From positions 619,152 to 683,151 of the forward strand of contig NZ_QOCH01000013.1 of the NCBI RefSeq assembly GCF_003318275.1: a stretch of DNA of 64,000 bases, written 5' to 3'. Both the position numbers and the translations under genes were made by a program. This stretch comes from Marinobacter sp. F3R11 (GTDB lineage Bacteria; Pseudomonadota; Gammaproteobacteria; Pseudomonadales; Oleiphilaceae). Below, one piece after another: positions 17,952-27,762 of the stretch. The notes under the pieces are model-generated. The model ran no database searches and had not been told where the DNA came from. It saw only the letters and a list, made by a program, of their open reading frames with translations. The first letter of the stretch is position 1. Each line of letters opens with the position of its first letter.

Positions 17952-19139
17952 TCAGCTGATGCGCTCAACAATCAACGCAATTCCCTGACCACCGCCAATA
18001 CACATAGTGATCAGACCGTAGCGCCCGGACGTACGCTCAAGCTCCGCCAGCGTTTTGATGATAAGAATGGAACCGGTAGCACCCACCGGGTGGCCCATCG
18101 CAACCGCGCCGCCGTTCGGATTTACCTTGTCCGCAGGCAGGCCCAGCTCTCTGCTGACCGCCAGTGCCTGAGCCGCAAACGCTTCATTGGATTCGATCAC
18201 ATCCAGATCTGCCACACTGAGACCCGTTTTCTCAAGCACATTGCGCACTGCCGGGATCGGGCCCAGCCCCATTACATCGGGATCCACGCCTGCGAAGGCA
18301 TACCCGACAATACGTCCACGAGCTTTAAGGCCCCGCTTTTCAGCTTCTGCCGCGCTGGTAAGAACCATGGCAGCAGCACCGTCGTTAATACCGGAAGCAT
18401 TGCCCGGCGTGACAATGCCGTCTTTGGTAAAGGCAGGCTTCAGGCCAGCGAGGCTTTCAGTTGTAGTGCCGGGACGCACATGCTCATCCTGCTCGAAGAC
18501 GAATTCCTTGCGGCCCTGCTTCACGGTCACAGGCACAATCTGTTCTTTAAAATAGCCACTTTCAATTGCTTGCGCGGCGCGGCGGTGGCTTTCTGCCGAG
18601 AACTCGTCAAGTTCTTCGCGGGTAATACCGTACTTTTCAGCAATGCGCTCAGCAGTCATACCCATGTGGCCGCTTCCGAACGGATCGCTTAGCGTACCCA
18701 TCGTCATGTCGACGGCTTTGCCATCCCCCATTCGCAGACCCTTGCGTATATTGGGCAGTACGTAGGCACCCTGGCTCATGCTCTCGGCACCACCGGCGAG
18801 CGCAATCAGGCTGTCGCCCATAACAATCATTTGAGCGGCACAGATAACCGACTGTACCCCGGAACCACAGAGACGGTTCACGTTAAACGCAGCAGAGCTT
18901 TTCTGCAGACCCGCATTGAGGCCGATATGGCGCGCTACGTATGCATCAGCAGGGCCGGTCGGAATAATATGACCGAACACCGAATGGTCGATATCCTCTG
19001 CGGGTATACCGGAACGACTGATAGCCTCCTTCGCCGCAAAAGTTCCCAGCTCAGCCGGGCCCAGTGAACTCAGGCTGCCACCGAAGCCGCCAATGGCTGT
19101 GCGGGCACCGTCAAGAATGACAACATCAGTCAGTTTCAT
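17952..19139 (-). CDS. Acetyl-CoA acetyltransferase (thiolase), copy 2
   Basis: A 395-residue thiolase with nucleophile Cys91 (NRLCGSGVQSV), motif SNEAFAAQA, GHPVGATG and CIGGG. The open frame runs 65 codons further upstream, but ATG 19139 has AAGGA eight bases before it, and the protein then begins in register with other thiolases (MKLTDVVILDGARTA). It lies 50 bases downstream of a second acyl-CoA dehydrogenase gene, mirroring the 15905/14705 pair. Substrate range cannot be set from sequence. The downstream LiuR-type site separates it from the next operon. Confidence 0.92.
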   Translation of the reverse strand: MKLTDVVILDGARTAIGGFGGSLSSLGPAELGTFAAKEAISRSGIPAEDIDHSVFGHIIPTGPADAYVARHIGLNAGLQKSSAAFNVNRLCGSGVQSVICAAQMIVMGDSLIALAGGAESMSQGAYVLPNIRKGLRMGDGKAVDMTMGTLSDPFGSGHMGMTAERIAEKYGITREELDEFSAESHRRAAQAIESGYFKEQIVPVTVKQGRKEFVFEQDEHVRPGTTTESLAGLKPAFTKDGIVTPGNASGINDGAAAMVLTSAAEAEKRGLKARGRIVGYAFAGVDPDVMGLGPIPAVRNVLEKTGLSVADLDVIESNEAFAAQALAVSRELGLPADKVNPNGGAVAMGHPVGATGSILIIKTLAELERTSGRYGLITMCIGGGQGIALIVERIS

Positions 19140-19189
19140 CGTTTTTTCCTTATCAGGTTGGTTCGCATCGAATCCGAAGAACGGATAAT

Positions 19190-20332
19190 CTATTTGCCCA
19201 GCATAGAGCGGGCAATGACTTCTTTCATGATTTCGGACGTCCCGGCGTAGATTGTCTGCACCCGGGCATCCACAAAAAACCGCGACACAGGGTATTCCAG
19301 CGTATAGCCATAGCCTCCGAAGAGCTGCAAACATTCATTCGCTATATCGCACTGCATTTCAGTTAGCATCAGTTTCAGAATGGCAGCATCTGTCGGCCCC
19401 ATTTCACCTTTGAGATATTTAGCAATGCACTGATTCAGGTAAGCCCTGGCCATCTCCAGCCGCGCCCGGGCCTCTGCAAGTTTGAACCGGGTATTCTGGA
19501 AATCAGCAATTCTCTGACCAAAGGCCTGGCGCTGCTGCACGTAATCAAGAGTGATTGCCAGCACACCCTCAGTGGCCCCTACTGCCTGGGCACCGACCCC
19601 CAGCCGTTCCCGGGGCAGCTCTTGCATGAGATAGGCAAACCCACGCCCTTCTTCGCCAAGCAGCGCATCATGCGGAACTACAAGATCCGAGAAAAACAGC
19701 TCGGCGGTATCACTGGCATGCTGGCCGATTTTACGAATTCCCTTACCCCGGGAAAAACCGGGCAGTCCAGTATCCACCAGGAACAAGGATACGCCTTTGG
19801 CGCCGGCATCAGGATCTGTTTTCGCACATACAATCACCAGCTCTGCCTGCAAACCGTTGGTGATAAACACTTTGGCGCCGTTGATCACATAACCTTCATC
19901 GGTACGCCGGGCTGTAGTGCGCATGGCGGCCAGATCACTGCCGGCCCCCGGCTCCGTCATAGCAATAGCACTGAGAATCCTGCCGCTGATCATATCCGGG
20001 AGATACCGCCGCTTCTGCTCTTCAGAGCCGAGATGCAGAATATAGGGCATTACAATATTGGCGTGGATATTGTAACCGGATGCCAGACCGCCAAACCCCT
20101 TGCGGGCCATCTCCTCAATTGCCAGTTGTGAGATTTCAAAACTCGCGGCGGCACCACCGTATTCTTCCGGCATATCAATACCGAGCATTCCCGCCTGCCC
20201 CAGGGTATGCCAGAGGGTACGAGGAATCGCAGCTTTTTCTTCCCACTCCTCATAAAAGGGCGCGATTTCCGTATCAAGAACCCGGTTAATCATAGAGTGA
20301 AAGAGCTCAGTATCTTCTTGGTGTCCGGACAT
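19190..20332 (-). CDS. Acyl-CoA dehydrogenase, long-chain/isovaleryl-type active site, copy 2
   Basis: A 380-residue FAD enzyme clearly paralogous to the copy at 15905: AMTEPGAGSD, KIGQHASDTAELFFSD and MQELPRERL are shared almost letter for letter. The catalytic base is Glu242, and the C-terminal motif reads YAGTSE. The start ATG 20332 has GGAG seven bases upstream. It leads a two-gene unit with thiolase copy 2 and is divergent from the AraC-type regulator at 20457, which may control it. Likely substrate is a long- or branched-chain acyl-CoA. Confidence 0.9.
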   Translation of the reverse strand: MSGHQEDTELFHSMINRVLDTEIAPFYEEWEEKAAIPRTLWHTLGQAGMLGIDMPEEYGGAAASFEISQLAIEEMARKGFGGLASGYNIHANIVMPYILHLGSEEQKRRYLPDMISGRILSAIAMTEPGAGSDLAAMRTTARRTDEGYVINGAKVFITNGLQAELVIVCAKTDPDAGAKGVSLFLVDTGLPGFSRGKGIRKIGQHASDTAELFFSDLVVPHDALLGEEGRGFAYLMQELPRERLGVGAQAVGATEGVLAITLDYVQQRQAFGQRIADFQNTRFKLAEARARLEMARAYLNQCIAKYLKGEMGPTDAAILKLMLTEMQCDIANECLQLFGGYGYTLEYPVSRFFVDARVQTIYAGTSEIMKEVIARSMLGK

Positions 20333-20456
20333 GGGTAACTCCGCTTTTTTGTCTGATTTGTCAGGCAGCCGCCTATTTAAAGGGTTATCCTGTAAACCGG
20401 GAATGGCCGTTTAAGCCGAAAAAATTGACACATTACGCACCGGAATCACGGCAGAC

Positions 20457-21470
20457 ATGTCCAACTCGCAGCCCAAAGCCCATATAGCCAACCACTACCT
20501 CCAGGCCGCCATTCGCGGTGCAGAACGGCAGGGATTTCACCGCAAGGCGTTACTGGAAAGCGCCGGGATCCCTGCAGAATGGCTGAACAAACCCGAGCGC
20601 CTGATTACAGAAGAACAGTTCACCCACCTTATTAAAAGCGTATGGAGAGCAACTCACGACGAGTTCATGGGGCTGTCTACCAGGCGCTGTAAAAACGGCA
20701 CTTTTGCACTGATGACCGATTACTGCCTTGGCTCTGCATCCCTTGGTGCCGTATTACGGAAAAGCGCCCGTTTTTTCGACATCGCCTGTGACAACGTCGA
20801 TATTGGCCTTGAAGAAACCGAGCGCAACAACCTGGTTTTTTTTCGCCTGAGCCTTAAAGACGCGCGCCAGGATACGGACCACCTGCTACAGGAGTTCTTA
20901 TTGCTTATGTGGCAAAGGTTCTCCTGCTGGCTCGTGGACCAGCAGATCCCCTTTGCGACCACACAGTTCAACTATTCAGCTCCTCCCCATGCTGCTGAAT
21001 ACCGTGCCATGTATCCGTCCGAACTGCAGTTTGACAGTGATGTTTGTGGTTTTCACCTTCATGAAAAATATCTGCAGCTACCCGTAACCCGGAGCGAATC
21101 CGAACTGGCCGAGTTCCTCAGGGAAGCGCCCGCCAATATCCTCCACCGCCCGGATCATGACGAAAGTTTGCGCAACCGGATTCGTGCCTTGCTGGCCCGG
21201 CAAAACCTCAGAGACATGCCGAGCCTGGAGGAACTCGCTCAACTCCTGCACATGACCCCCAGAAGTATCGGGCGCAAACTGCAGGAAGAAGGAACTTCCC
21301 TGCGCAAGATCAAAACGTCATTGCGACGAGAGTATGCAATAAAACTCATGAGCACTGAGAACCTCAGTGTTGCAGACGTCAGTGAGCGTGTTGGTTTTTC
21401 AGAAACCGCCTCGTTTTGCAGAGCCTTCAAGCGCTGGACCGGCACACCGCCCTCACAGTGGTCTGGATAG
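20457..21470 (+). CDS. AraC-family transcriptional regulator
   Basis: A 337-residue regulator of the OruR/ArgR-like AraC subgroup. The N-terminal ligand domain (about residues 15-220) resembles the Arabinose_bd-type family, with LMTDYCLGSASLGAVLR. The C-terminal double helix-turn-helix (about 240-335) has the diagnostic SVADVSERVGFSETASFCRAFKRWTG. No good ribosome site precedes ATG 20457. It sits between the divergent acyl-CoA dehydrogenase gene and the downstream acyl-CoA ligase, so these are the probable targets, with an acyl-CoA or fatty acid as possible ligand (inference). Confidence 0.92.
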   Translation: MSNSQPKAHIANHYLQAAIRGAERQGFHRKALLESAGIPAEWLNKPERLITEEQFTHLIKSVWRATHDEFMGLSTRRCKNGTFALMTDYCLGSASLGAVLRKSARFFDIACDNVDIGLEETERNNLVFFRLSLKDARQDTDHLLQEFLLLMWQRFSCWLVDQQIPFATTQFNYSAPPHAAEYRAMYPSELQFDSDVCGFHLHEKYLQLPVTRSESELAEFLREAPANILHRPDHDESLRNRIRALLARQNLRDMPSLEELAQLLHMTPRSIGRKLQEEGTSLRKIKTSLRREYAIKLMSTENLSVADVSERVGFSETASFCRAFKRWTGTPPSQWSG

Positions 21471-21603
21471 TCAGAGGACTAAAAACACCACACTGGCCGA
21501 TTGGGTCAATTTTTTCGACCTGATTGATCATTCCCGCAAGGTTGGTTCCTCTGAGTTAATGCCCGCACGCATTAAATAACAACAGTAAAAAAGAGGTATC
21601 CGC

Positions 21604-23178
21604 ATGAATAACTCCCGTACATCCGCATCTTCCTCCGTATCGGCGGATATCCAACGGGCCTTGCGCAACACCATTGGCGATGCCATTGCCCGCTCCGCGA
21701 GCACCCATGGCAACCGCACGGCGCTCGCTTTCGGCGATCGCACCTGGACCTTCTCAGAGATTCACGCAGCGTCTAACCGGCTAGCCCACCGACTGATCGG
21801 ACTGGGGCTCGAAAAAGGCGACCGCGTTGGCGCCTACGGCAAAAACTCCGATGCTTACGTTCTGCTTTGGCTTGCCTGCACAAAGGCCGGGCTGATTCAT
21901 GTGCCACTTAACTACGCCCTGATTGGCCATGAGCTTACCTATGCCCTTAACCAGTCTGGCTGCAAAGCATTGTTTTCCGACCTGGAATTACACCCACAGG
22001 TCGATGCCGTCCGGGAGGCAACGGAGGTTGCCATTTACGGCAGCATTCATGGCGGGAGCATGCCCGATGCACTTGGATTCGCCCTTGAAGCGGGTGACAA
22101 CACTGCACCCGAACTGGAGATTTCCGATACAGATGTGGTTCAGATTCTCTATACCTCTGGCACGACTTCTGACCCCAAAGGCGCCATGCACACCCATCGC
22201 TCACTGATGACACATTATGGCGCCTGCCAATACCACCTGAACATCCGGGCCAGCGACAGGTCCCTGGCAGCTCTGCCCCTGTATCACTCAGCCCAGATGC
22301 ATGTATTCACCATGCCGATGCTGCTGAGCGGTGGTTACAGCCGGATGATCAACACACCGACACCCGACGCGATTCTCGGACTACTCGCCAGCGAACAACT
22401 CAATGCTTTTTTCGCCCCACCGACTGTCTGGATTGCGCTGCTGAATCACCCACAGTTCAGCCCCGAAAAACTGCAACACATGGACAAACTCTACTATGGC
22501 GCATCCATCATGCCCGCCCAGGTAGTGAAAGAACTCGGCCAGAAACTGCCTGGCGCAGGCCTCTATAACTGTTATGGCCAAAGCGAAATCGCACCACTGG
22601 CAACTGTCCTCCTCCCGGACGAGCACGCAGACAGGCCGTCTTCTGCCGGCCGCCCGATGCAAACAGTTATGACCCGTATTATTGACCCTGTGACCGGCAA
22701 AGACTGCAAACCCGGAGACCAGGGTGAACTGGTGCACCGTTCACCACAACTGATGACAGGTTATTGGGCCAAGCCAGAGGCAACAGAAGAAGCCTTCAGG
22801 GACGGCTGGTTCCATTCCGGTGATCTGGGCTACCAGGACGAAGAGGGCTACATCTATATTGTTGACCGCATCAAAGATGTGGTGAACACCGGCGGTGTAC
22901 TGGTTGCCAGCCGCGATGTGGAAGAAGCTCTTTATCAGCACGAATCCGTTGCGGAAGTTGCGGTTATCGGTGTGCCTGATGAAAAGTGGATTGAGGCCAT
23001 TTGTGCCGTAGTGGTTTTAAAAGACGGCTACCCGGACGACCCGGAAGCCCTTATGAGCCATGCAAGATCCAATCTGGCGAGCTTCAAAGTGCCAAAGCAC
23101 ATCCACTTTGCAGCCGAACTGCCTAAAAACACTGCCGGCAAACTGTTAAAACGAAAGCTCCGGGAAGACCTTTCCTGA
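21604..23178 (+). CDS. Acyl-CoA synthetase (AMP-forming)
   Basis: A 524-residue ANL-superfamily ligase that activates a carboxylic acid through acyl-AMP to acyl-CoA. ATP-binding P-loop ILYTSGTTSDPKGAMHTH (about residues 182-199), adenine motif YNCYGQSE, hinge region DRIKDVVNTGGV, and C-terminal catalytic lysine in NTAGKLLKR. Ribosome site AGAGG lies seven bases before the ATG. It follows the AraC gene by 133 bases, and a GC-rich hairpin closes it at 23195. The chain-length class (FadD3-like medium/long acids) is a guess. Confidence 0.9.
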   Translation: MNNSRTSASSSVSADIQRALRNTIGDAIARSASTHGNRTALAFGDRTWTFSEIHAASNRLAHRLIGLGLEKGDRVGAYGKNSDAYVLLWLACTKAGLIHVPLNYALIGHELTYALNQSGCKALFSDLELHPQVDAVREATEVAIYGSIHGGSMPDALGFALEAGDNTAPELEISDTDVVQILYTSGTTSDPKGAMHTHRSLMTHYGACQYHLNIRASDRSLAALPLYHSAQMHVFTMPMLLSGGYSRMINTPTPDAILGLLASEQLNAFFAPPTVWIALLNHPQFSPEKLQHMDKLYYGASIMPAQVVKELGQKLPGAGLYNCYGQSEIAPLATVLLPDEHADRPSSAGRPMQTVMTRIIDPVTGKDCKPGDQGELVHRSPQLMTGYWAKPEATEEAFRDGWFHSGDLGYQDEEGYIYIVDRIKDVVNTGGVLVASRDVEEALYQHESVAEVAVIGVPDEKWIEAICAVVVLKDGYPDDPEALMSHARSNLASFKVPKHIHFAAELPKNTAGKLLKRKLREDLS

Positions 23179-23194
23179 AACCATGTGAACACCC

Positions 23195-23225
23195 GGCTCA
23201 ACCCCGCACTATCCGGGGTTGAGCC
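23195..23225. terminator. GC-rich hairpin after the acyl-CoA synthetase gene
   Basis: GGCTCAACCCCG (23195-23206) pairs perfectly with CGGGGTTGAGCC (23214-23225) across a seven-base loop. There is no T-run afterwards, so it may be a weak or factor-assisted terminator, separating this gene from the liu operon. Confidence 0.6.
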
Positions 23226-23366
23226 TGCCCCGTAACACCTCCAATACACATCTGAACGCCCTGCCCAACCCCTTTGCACTCTCTGATACAATTCATCGCA
23301 ATCTGCCAGACACACTGACTTATTTCATTCATGAGCCAGAAACCAACAATTTCCCCTTTAAACAAC

Positions 23367-23382
23367 TTTACGTTTACGTAAA
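23367..23382. promoter_or_regulatory. LiuR-type operator of the liuR-liu operon
   Basis: TTTACGTTTACGTAAA is a near-perfect palindrome 33 bases before the liuR ATG. Its outer seven bases on each side equal those of the 17895 site. The position suggests autoregulation of liuR and control of the whole leucine operon. Confidence 0.88.
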
Positions 23383-23415
23383 CTTCATCTAACCTTACTC
23401 AAAAAGGATATCGCC

Positions 23416-23856
23416 ATGCTCGAAAAGAGAACGTTCAGTATCAGCGAGCTCTCCAATGAGTTCGATGTCACGACCCGCAGCATCCGCTTCTATGAGGATC
23501 AGGGTCTGTTAAAGCCTGCCCGACGCGGGCAGACCCGAATATTCAGCACCAAAGACAGAGTGCGACTGAAGCTGATCCTCCGGGGCAAACGCATGGGCTT
23601 CTCGCTGGCTGAAACGAAAGAACTTTTCGACCTTTGGGATGAGACCGCAACCGGTAACGAAAAACAGCTGTTAAAGATGCTGACCATACTGAGCAACAAG
23701 CGCGCTCAGATGGAACAACAGAAGAGCGACATAGCTATGGCAGAGATGGAAATCGACACGGCCGAAGCACGGTGCCGGGAAGCTCTGTCTGAACTGCAGA
23801 AAAAGAAAAAACAACAGGCTCCGGCCAATGACGAACCGAAAAGTGCTGCTGAATAG
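23416..23856 (+). CDS. liuR: MerR-family regulator of branched-chain acyl-CoA catabolism
   Basis: A 146-residue MerR-type regulator. The winged helix (residues about 7-75) reads FSISELSNEFDVTTRSIRFYEDQGLL, then a coiled-coil dimerisation helix and a lysine-rich tail (KKKKQQ). No ligand-binding domain follows. This matches LiuR of gamma- and betaproteobacteria, which controls leucine and related acyl-CoA breakdown. It stands first in the operon, directly upstream of liuA, and has its operator 33 bases before the start. The same operator type appears before three other operons in this window. Confidence 0.94.
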   Translation: MLEKRTFSISELSNEFDVTTRSIRFYEDQGLLKPARRGQTRIFSTKDRVRLKLILRGKRMGFSLAETKELFDLWDETATGNEKQLLKMLTILSNKRAQMEQQKSDIAMAEMEIDTAEARCREALSELQKKKKQQAPANDEPKSAAE

Positions 23857-23931
23857 AACTGACAGCAACTGGCACCCGGCCCGGCAAGCCGTTTTAAAAC
23901 ACGTATCTGGCAGAACAAAAGGCAATCAAAC

Positions 23932-25098
23932 ATGAAATCACAATACTCAGAACTCAACTTCGGTCTTGGTGAAACCCTCGACATGCTGCGCGAGCAGGTT
24001 AACGGTTTTGCTGCCACCGAGATCGCCCCTCGCGCTGAAGAAATCGACCGTAGCAACGAATTCCCCATGGATTTATGGAAAAAGTTCGGCGATATGGGCC
24101 TGCTGGGTATTACTGTGGATGAAGCCTACGGTGGCTCCGGCATGGGCTATCTTGGTCATGTGATTGCTGTAGAGGAAATTAGCCGCGCATCAGCCTCGGT
24201 AGGCCTGTCGTACGGTGCTCACTCCAATCTTTGTGTAAACCAGATTCACCGCAACGGTACTGAGGAACAGAAGCAGAAATACCTGCCCAAACTCGTCAGC
24301 GGCGAGCACATCGGTGCTTTGGCCATGTCCGAGCCCAACGCCGGCTCCGACGTTGTTTCCATGAAGCTGAGCGCCAGAGACGCTGGCGACCACTATGTCC
24401 TCAACGGCAACAAAATGTGGATCACCAACGGCCCGGACGCCAACGTATACGTTATATACGCCAAAACCGACGTAAAAGCCGGTTCTAAAGGCATCACTGC
24501 ATTCATCGTAGAGCGCGATTACGAAGGTTTCAGCAGGCATCAGAAACTCGACAAACTCGGCATGCGCGGCTCCAACACCTGCGAGCTGGTATTCCAGGAT
24601 TGCAAAGTACCTAAGGAAAACGTTCTCGGACAAGTCGGCGGCGGCGCACGTGTACTCATGAGCGGCCTCGACTACGAACGCCTCGTACTCTCCGGCGGCC
24701 CGCTGGGCATCATGCAAGCAGCCATGGATATTGTGGTTCCCTACATACGCGAGCGACAGCAGTTTGGCAAGGCCATAGGTGAGTTCGAACTGGTACAGGG
24801 CAAAGTCGCCGACATGTATACCTGGATGAACACCGCCAAATCCTACGTTTACATGGTAGCCATGTCAGCAGACCGCGGCGAAACCACTCGCAAGGACTCC
24901 GCCGGCGCAATCCTCTACTCCGCCGAAATGGCCACCAAACTGGCCCTGGACGCCATCCAGTTGCTGGGCGGCAATGGTTACATCAACGATTACCCAACTG
25001 GCCGGCTGCTGCGTGACGCCAAGCTGTACGAAATCGGTGCGGGCACCTCCGAAATTCGCCGCATGCTGATCGGCCGGGAACTGTTCCTGAACAAATAA
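23932..25098 (+). CDS. liuA: Isovaleryl-CoA dehydrogenase
   Basis: Oxidises isovaleryl-CoA to 3-methylcrotonyl-CoA, feeding electrons to ETF. It has 388 residues. The catalytic base is Glu249 in [12 protein letters not shown], the position used by human IVD, with Ala in the alternative position (GAGTSEIRR). Also seen: [18 protein letters not shown] and [12 protein letters not shown]. It lies 75 bases after liuR and before the MCC beta gene, the standard liu order. A GC-rich inverted-repeat element separates it from liuB. Confidence 0.96.
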   Translation: MKSQYSELNFGLGETLDMLREQVNGFAATEIAPRAEEIDRSNEFPMDLWKKFGDMGLLGITVDEAYGGSGMGYLGHVIAVEEISRASASVGLSYGAHSNLCVNQIHRNGTEEQKQKYLPKLVSGEHIGALAMSEPNAGSDVVSMKLSARDAGDHYVLNGNKMWITNGPDANVYVIYAKTDVKAGSKGITAFIVERDYEGFSRHQKLDKLGMRGSNTCELVFQDCKVPKENVLGQVGGGARVLMSGLDYERLVLSGGPLGIMQAAMDIVVPYIRERQQFGKAIGEFELVQGKVADMYTWMNTAKSYVYMVAMSADRGETTRKDSAGAILYSAEMATKLALDAIQLLGGNGYINDYPTGRLLRDAKLYEIGAGTSEIRRMLIGRELFLNK

Positions 25099-25168
25099 GT
25101 AGTGACTTCAAGCCAGACACCCGCCAGAACGCATTAGTTTTGGACGGCCAGCACCCAAGTATGACGAG

Positions 25169-25274
25169 GGGCTGGTGGGGTGTCGCTCCGGGAATGTTGC
25201 AGGCCAAGGATGGCCGGAAACAAGCGCACATGGATGTGCTCGTAGCGATTCCCGGAGCGACACCCCGCCAGACC
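25169..25274. repeat. MITE/REP-like element with nested hairpins
   Basis: A 106-base structured element inside the liu operon. The outer arms contain a perfect 19-base inverted repeat, 25177-25195 (GGGGTGTCGCTCCGGGAAT) and 25248-25266, which extends to 27 bases with two mismatches. Between the arms sit two more palindromes, GGCCAAGGATGGCC (25202-25215) and GCACATGGATGTGC (25226-25239), both with an AGGAT/TGGAT core. No coding frame lies across it. The layout suggests a mobile non-coding repeat of the host genome; copy number cannot be judged from one window. Confidence 0.75.
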
Positions 25275-25304
25275 TGACGCCCCGAACCTCGAGGCCCGGA
25301 AAAC

Positions 25305-26912
25305 ATGACGATACTCCAGAGCAAAATAAACCCAAGGTCTGAAGAGTTTCAGGCCAATCAGGCTTCCATGGAAGAAGCCGTCGCAGATCTACGGGAAAAA
25401 GTATCCACCATCCAGCAAGGTGGCGGCCCCTCCTACCAGGAACGCCACATTGCCCGGGGCAAACTTCTGCCGAGAGAGCGTATAAACCGCCTTCTTGATG
25501 ACGGTTCACCATTCCTCGAAATCGGCCAGTTTGCTGCCTACAACGTCTACGATGAGGAAGTCCCTGCAGCTGGAGTCATCGCTGGCGTGGGCCGCGTGTC
25601 CGGCACCGAATGCATGATTATTGCCAACGACGCCACAGTAAAAGGTGGCAGCTACTATCCGCTGACCGTCAAAAAGCATCTTCGCGCCCAGGAAATCGCT
25701 CTGGAAAACCGCCTGCCCTGTATCTACCTTGTAGACTCCGGCGGTGCCAATCTGCCATTACAGGATGAAGTTTTCCCGGATCGTGACCATTTCGGCCGTA
25801 TTTTTTACAACCAGGCCCGCATGTCTGCCGATGACATTCCGCAGATCGCAGTAGTAATGGGCCTATGCACCGCCGGAGGCGCCTATGTGCCAGCCATGGC
25901 AGACGAATCCATCATTGTACGTAACCAGGGCACCATCTTCCTGGCTGGCCCGCCGCTTGTAAAAGCAGCCACCGGCGAAGTTGTCACAGCTGAAGATCTC
26001 GGCGGTGCAGACGTGCACTGTAAAACCTCGGGCGTTGCTGACCACTATGCTGAAAACGATGCTCACGCACTGGAAATTGCGCGCCGCTGCATCTCAAACC
26101 TCAACCGGCGAAAACCGGTCGACGTTGAGATTCGTAAACCTAAACCTCCACTATACGATCCTCGCGAAGTTTACGGCATCGTTGGCACCGATCTGCGCAA
26201 ACAGTTCGACATACGCGACGTGATTGCCCGGACGGTGGATGGTTCCGAATTTGACGAGTTCAAACGTTACTACGGCCAGACCCTTGTCACCGGTTTTGCG
26301 CATATCCATGGCTACCCCGTAGGCATCATCGCCAACAACGGCATCCTCTTCAGTGAATCAGCCCAGAAAGGCGCGCACTTCATCGAACTGTGCTGCCAGC
26401 GCAATATCCCACTGCTGTTCCTGCAGAACATCACCGGCTTTATGGTAGGCCAGAAGTACGAAGCTGAGGGCATCGCCAAACACGGCGCAAAAATGGTCAT
26501 GGCTGTAGCCTGTGCCAATGTGCCCAAAATCACCGTACTCATCGGTGGCAGCTACGGCGCTGGCAACTATGGCATGTGTGGTCGTGCTTACAGCCCTGAC
26601 TTCCTGTGGATGTGGCCCAATGCCCGTATCTCTGTCATGGGGGGAGAGCAGGCGGCTGGCGTATTGGCCCAGGTTCGCCGTGAAGGTATGGAGCGCAAAG
26701 GTCAGGAATGGAGCGCGGAGGAAGAAGCCGCGTTCAAAAAGCCAATCACCGACACCTACGAACACCAGGGCCACCCCTACTATGCCAGTGCCCGCTTGTG
26801 GGACGACGGTGTGATTGATCCGGCCCAGACCCGTGAAGTCATTGCGCTTAGCCTCTCCGCCACCCTCAACCGGCCGGCGAAGCCTACACGCTTCGGCGTG
26901 TTCAGGATGTAA
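25305..26912 (+). CDS. liuB: Methylcrotonyl-CoA carboxylase, carboxyltransferase (beta) subunit
   Basis: Transfers CO2 from carboxybiotin to 3-methylcrotonyl-CoA, giving 3-methylglutaconyl-CoA. It has 535 residues with two crotonase-fold halves. Visible signatures include [44 protein letters not shown] and [16 protein letters not shown], all diagnostic of MCC beta rather than propionyl-CoA carboxylase. The start ATG 25305 has GGAAA just upstream. It pairs with liuD two genes later; liuC lies between them. Confidence 0.96.
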   Translation: MTILQSKINPRSEEFQANQASMEEAVADLREKVSTIQQGGGPSYQERHIARGKLLPRERINRLLDDGSPFLEIGQFAAYNVYDEEVPAAGVIAGVGRVSGTECMIIANDATVKGGSYYPLTVKKHLRAQEIALENRLPCIYLVDSGGANLPLQDEVFPDRDHFGRIFYNQARMSADDIPQIAVVMGLCTAGGAYVPAMADESIIVRNQGTIFLAGPPLVKAATGEVVTAEDLGGADVHCKTSGVADHYAENDAHALEIARRCISNLNRRKPVDVEIRKPKPPLYDPREVYGIVGTDLRKQFDIRDVIARTVDGSEFDEFKRYYGQTLVTGFAHIHGYPVGIIANNGILFSESAQKGAHFIELCCQRNIPLLFLQNITGFMVGQKYEAEGIAKHGAKMVMAVACANVPKITVLIGGSYGAGNYGMCGRAYSPDFLWMWPNARISVMGGEQAAGVLAQVRREGMERKGQEWSAEEEAAFKKPITDTYEHQGHPYYASARLWDDGVIDPAQTREVIALSLSATLNRPAKPTRFGVFRM

Positions 26913-26927
26913 CCGGAGAGAATCACC

Positions 26928-27761
26928 ATGACCAACAACAATGTAAAGCCAGATATGACAAACCAGGACTCGGCCGTTTTGCTCAGGCGCCGCGATGCCG
27001 GCGTGACCGAAATTGTGCTGAACCGGCCGGACAAACGGAACGCATTTGATGATGTGATCATTCAGCAGCTGATCACCGCTATCACGGAAACAGACACCGA
27101 TAGCGAAACGAAGGTGGTCATCCTGCGCTCCGAAGGCAAGCATTTCTCTGCGGGAGCAGATCTCGGCTGGATGCGACGCATGGCAGACAACAGCCAGCAG
27201 GAGAACCTGGAAGATTCCCGACAGCTTGCCAGATTGATGGAATGCCTGAACAACCTCAGCAAGCCGGTCATAGGCCTTGTTCAGGGAGCAGCCTACGGCG
27301 GTGCCGTCGGCCTCGCAGCCTGCTGCGATATCGTCATCGCAACAGAAAAGGCCAGTTTCTGCCTCAGTGAAGTAAAACTGGGCCTGATTCCTGCCGTAAT
27401 AAGCCCTTACGTTGTACGAGCGATTGGAGAGCGACAGGCCCGCCGCTTCTTTATTTCAGCGGAGGTGTTCACGGCCACGGATGCAGAGCGATTCGGCCTC
27501 GTGCATATCGTCTGTGCCGATGTTGAATCCATGAACGCACGCTGCAACGAAATGCTGCAGCAGCTTGCCCTGAATGGCCCGGAAGCCATGAAGGCAGCCA
27601 AAAACCTCGTGTTTGCTGTCAGCCACAAACCTATAGACAGCACTGTGATTGATGACACTGCGCACCGCATCGCTGATATCCGCGTCGGCAAAGAAGGTCA
27701 GGAGGGGCTCAGCGCCTTTCTGAACAAACGTCGCGCCAACTGGATTCCGGAGAGCAACTAA
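26928..27761 (+). CDS. liuC: Methylglutaconyl-CoA hydratase (crotonase family)
   Basis: Hydrates 3-methylglutaconyl-CoA to HMG-CoA. A 277-residue crotonase-fold protein. The oxyanion-hole motifs are HFSAGADLGWM (first) and GAAYGGAVGLAACCD (second). The following ATEKASFCLSEVKLGLIPAVISPYV carries the catalytic glutamate of the family (E in LSEVKLG). Ribosome site GGAGAG lies eight bases before ATG. It sits between liuB and liuD, one base before the latter's ATG, which is the standard liu arrangement. Confidence 0.94.
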   Translation: MTNNNVKPDMTNQDSAVLLRRRDAGVTEIVLNRPDKRNAFDDVIIQQLITAITETDTDSETKVVILRSEGKHFSAGADLGWMRRMADNSQQENLEDSRQLARLMECLNNLSKPVIGLVQGAAYGGAVGLAACCDIVIATEKASFCLSEVKLGLIPAVISPYVVRAIGERQARRFFISAEVFTATDAERFGLVHIVCADVESMNARCNEMLQQLALNGPEAMKAAKNLVFAVSHKPIDSTVIDDTAHRIADIRVGKEGQEGLSAFLNKRRANWIPESN

Positions 27762-27762
27762 C

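Noticed and set aside
19140..19334. 65-codon N-terminal extension of thiolase copy 2
   Set aside because: It overlaps the end of the acyl-CoA dehydrogenase gene and has a cysteine-rich sequence unlike thiolases; ATG 19139 has a good ribosome site.
21556..21575. TTAATGC/GCATTAA stem before the acyl-CoA synthetase gene
   Set aside because: Only seven AT-rich pairs with no T-run; no known riboswitch or operator pattern was seen.
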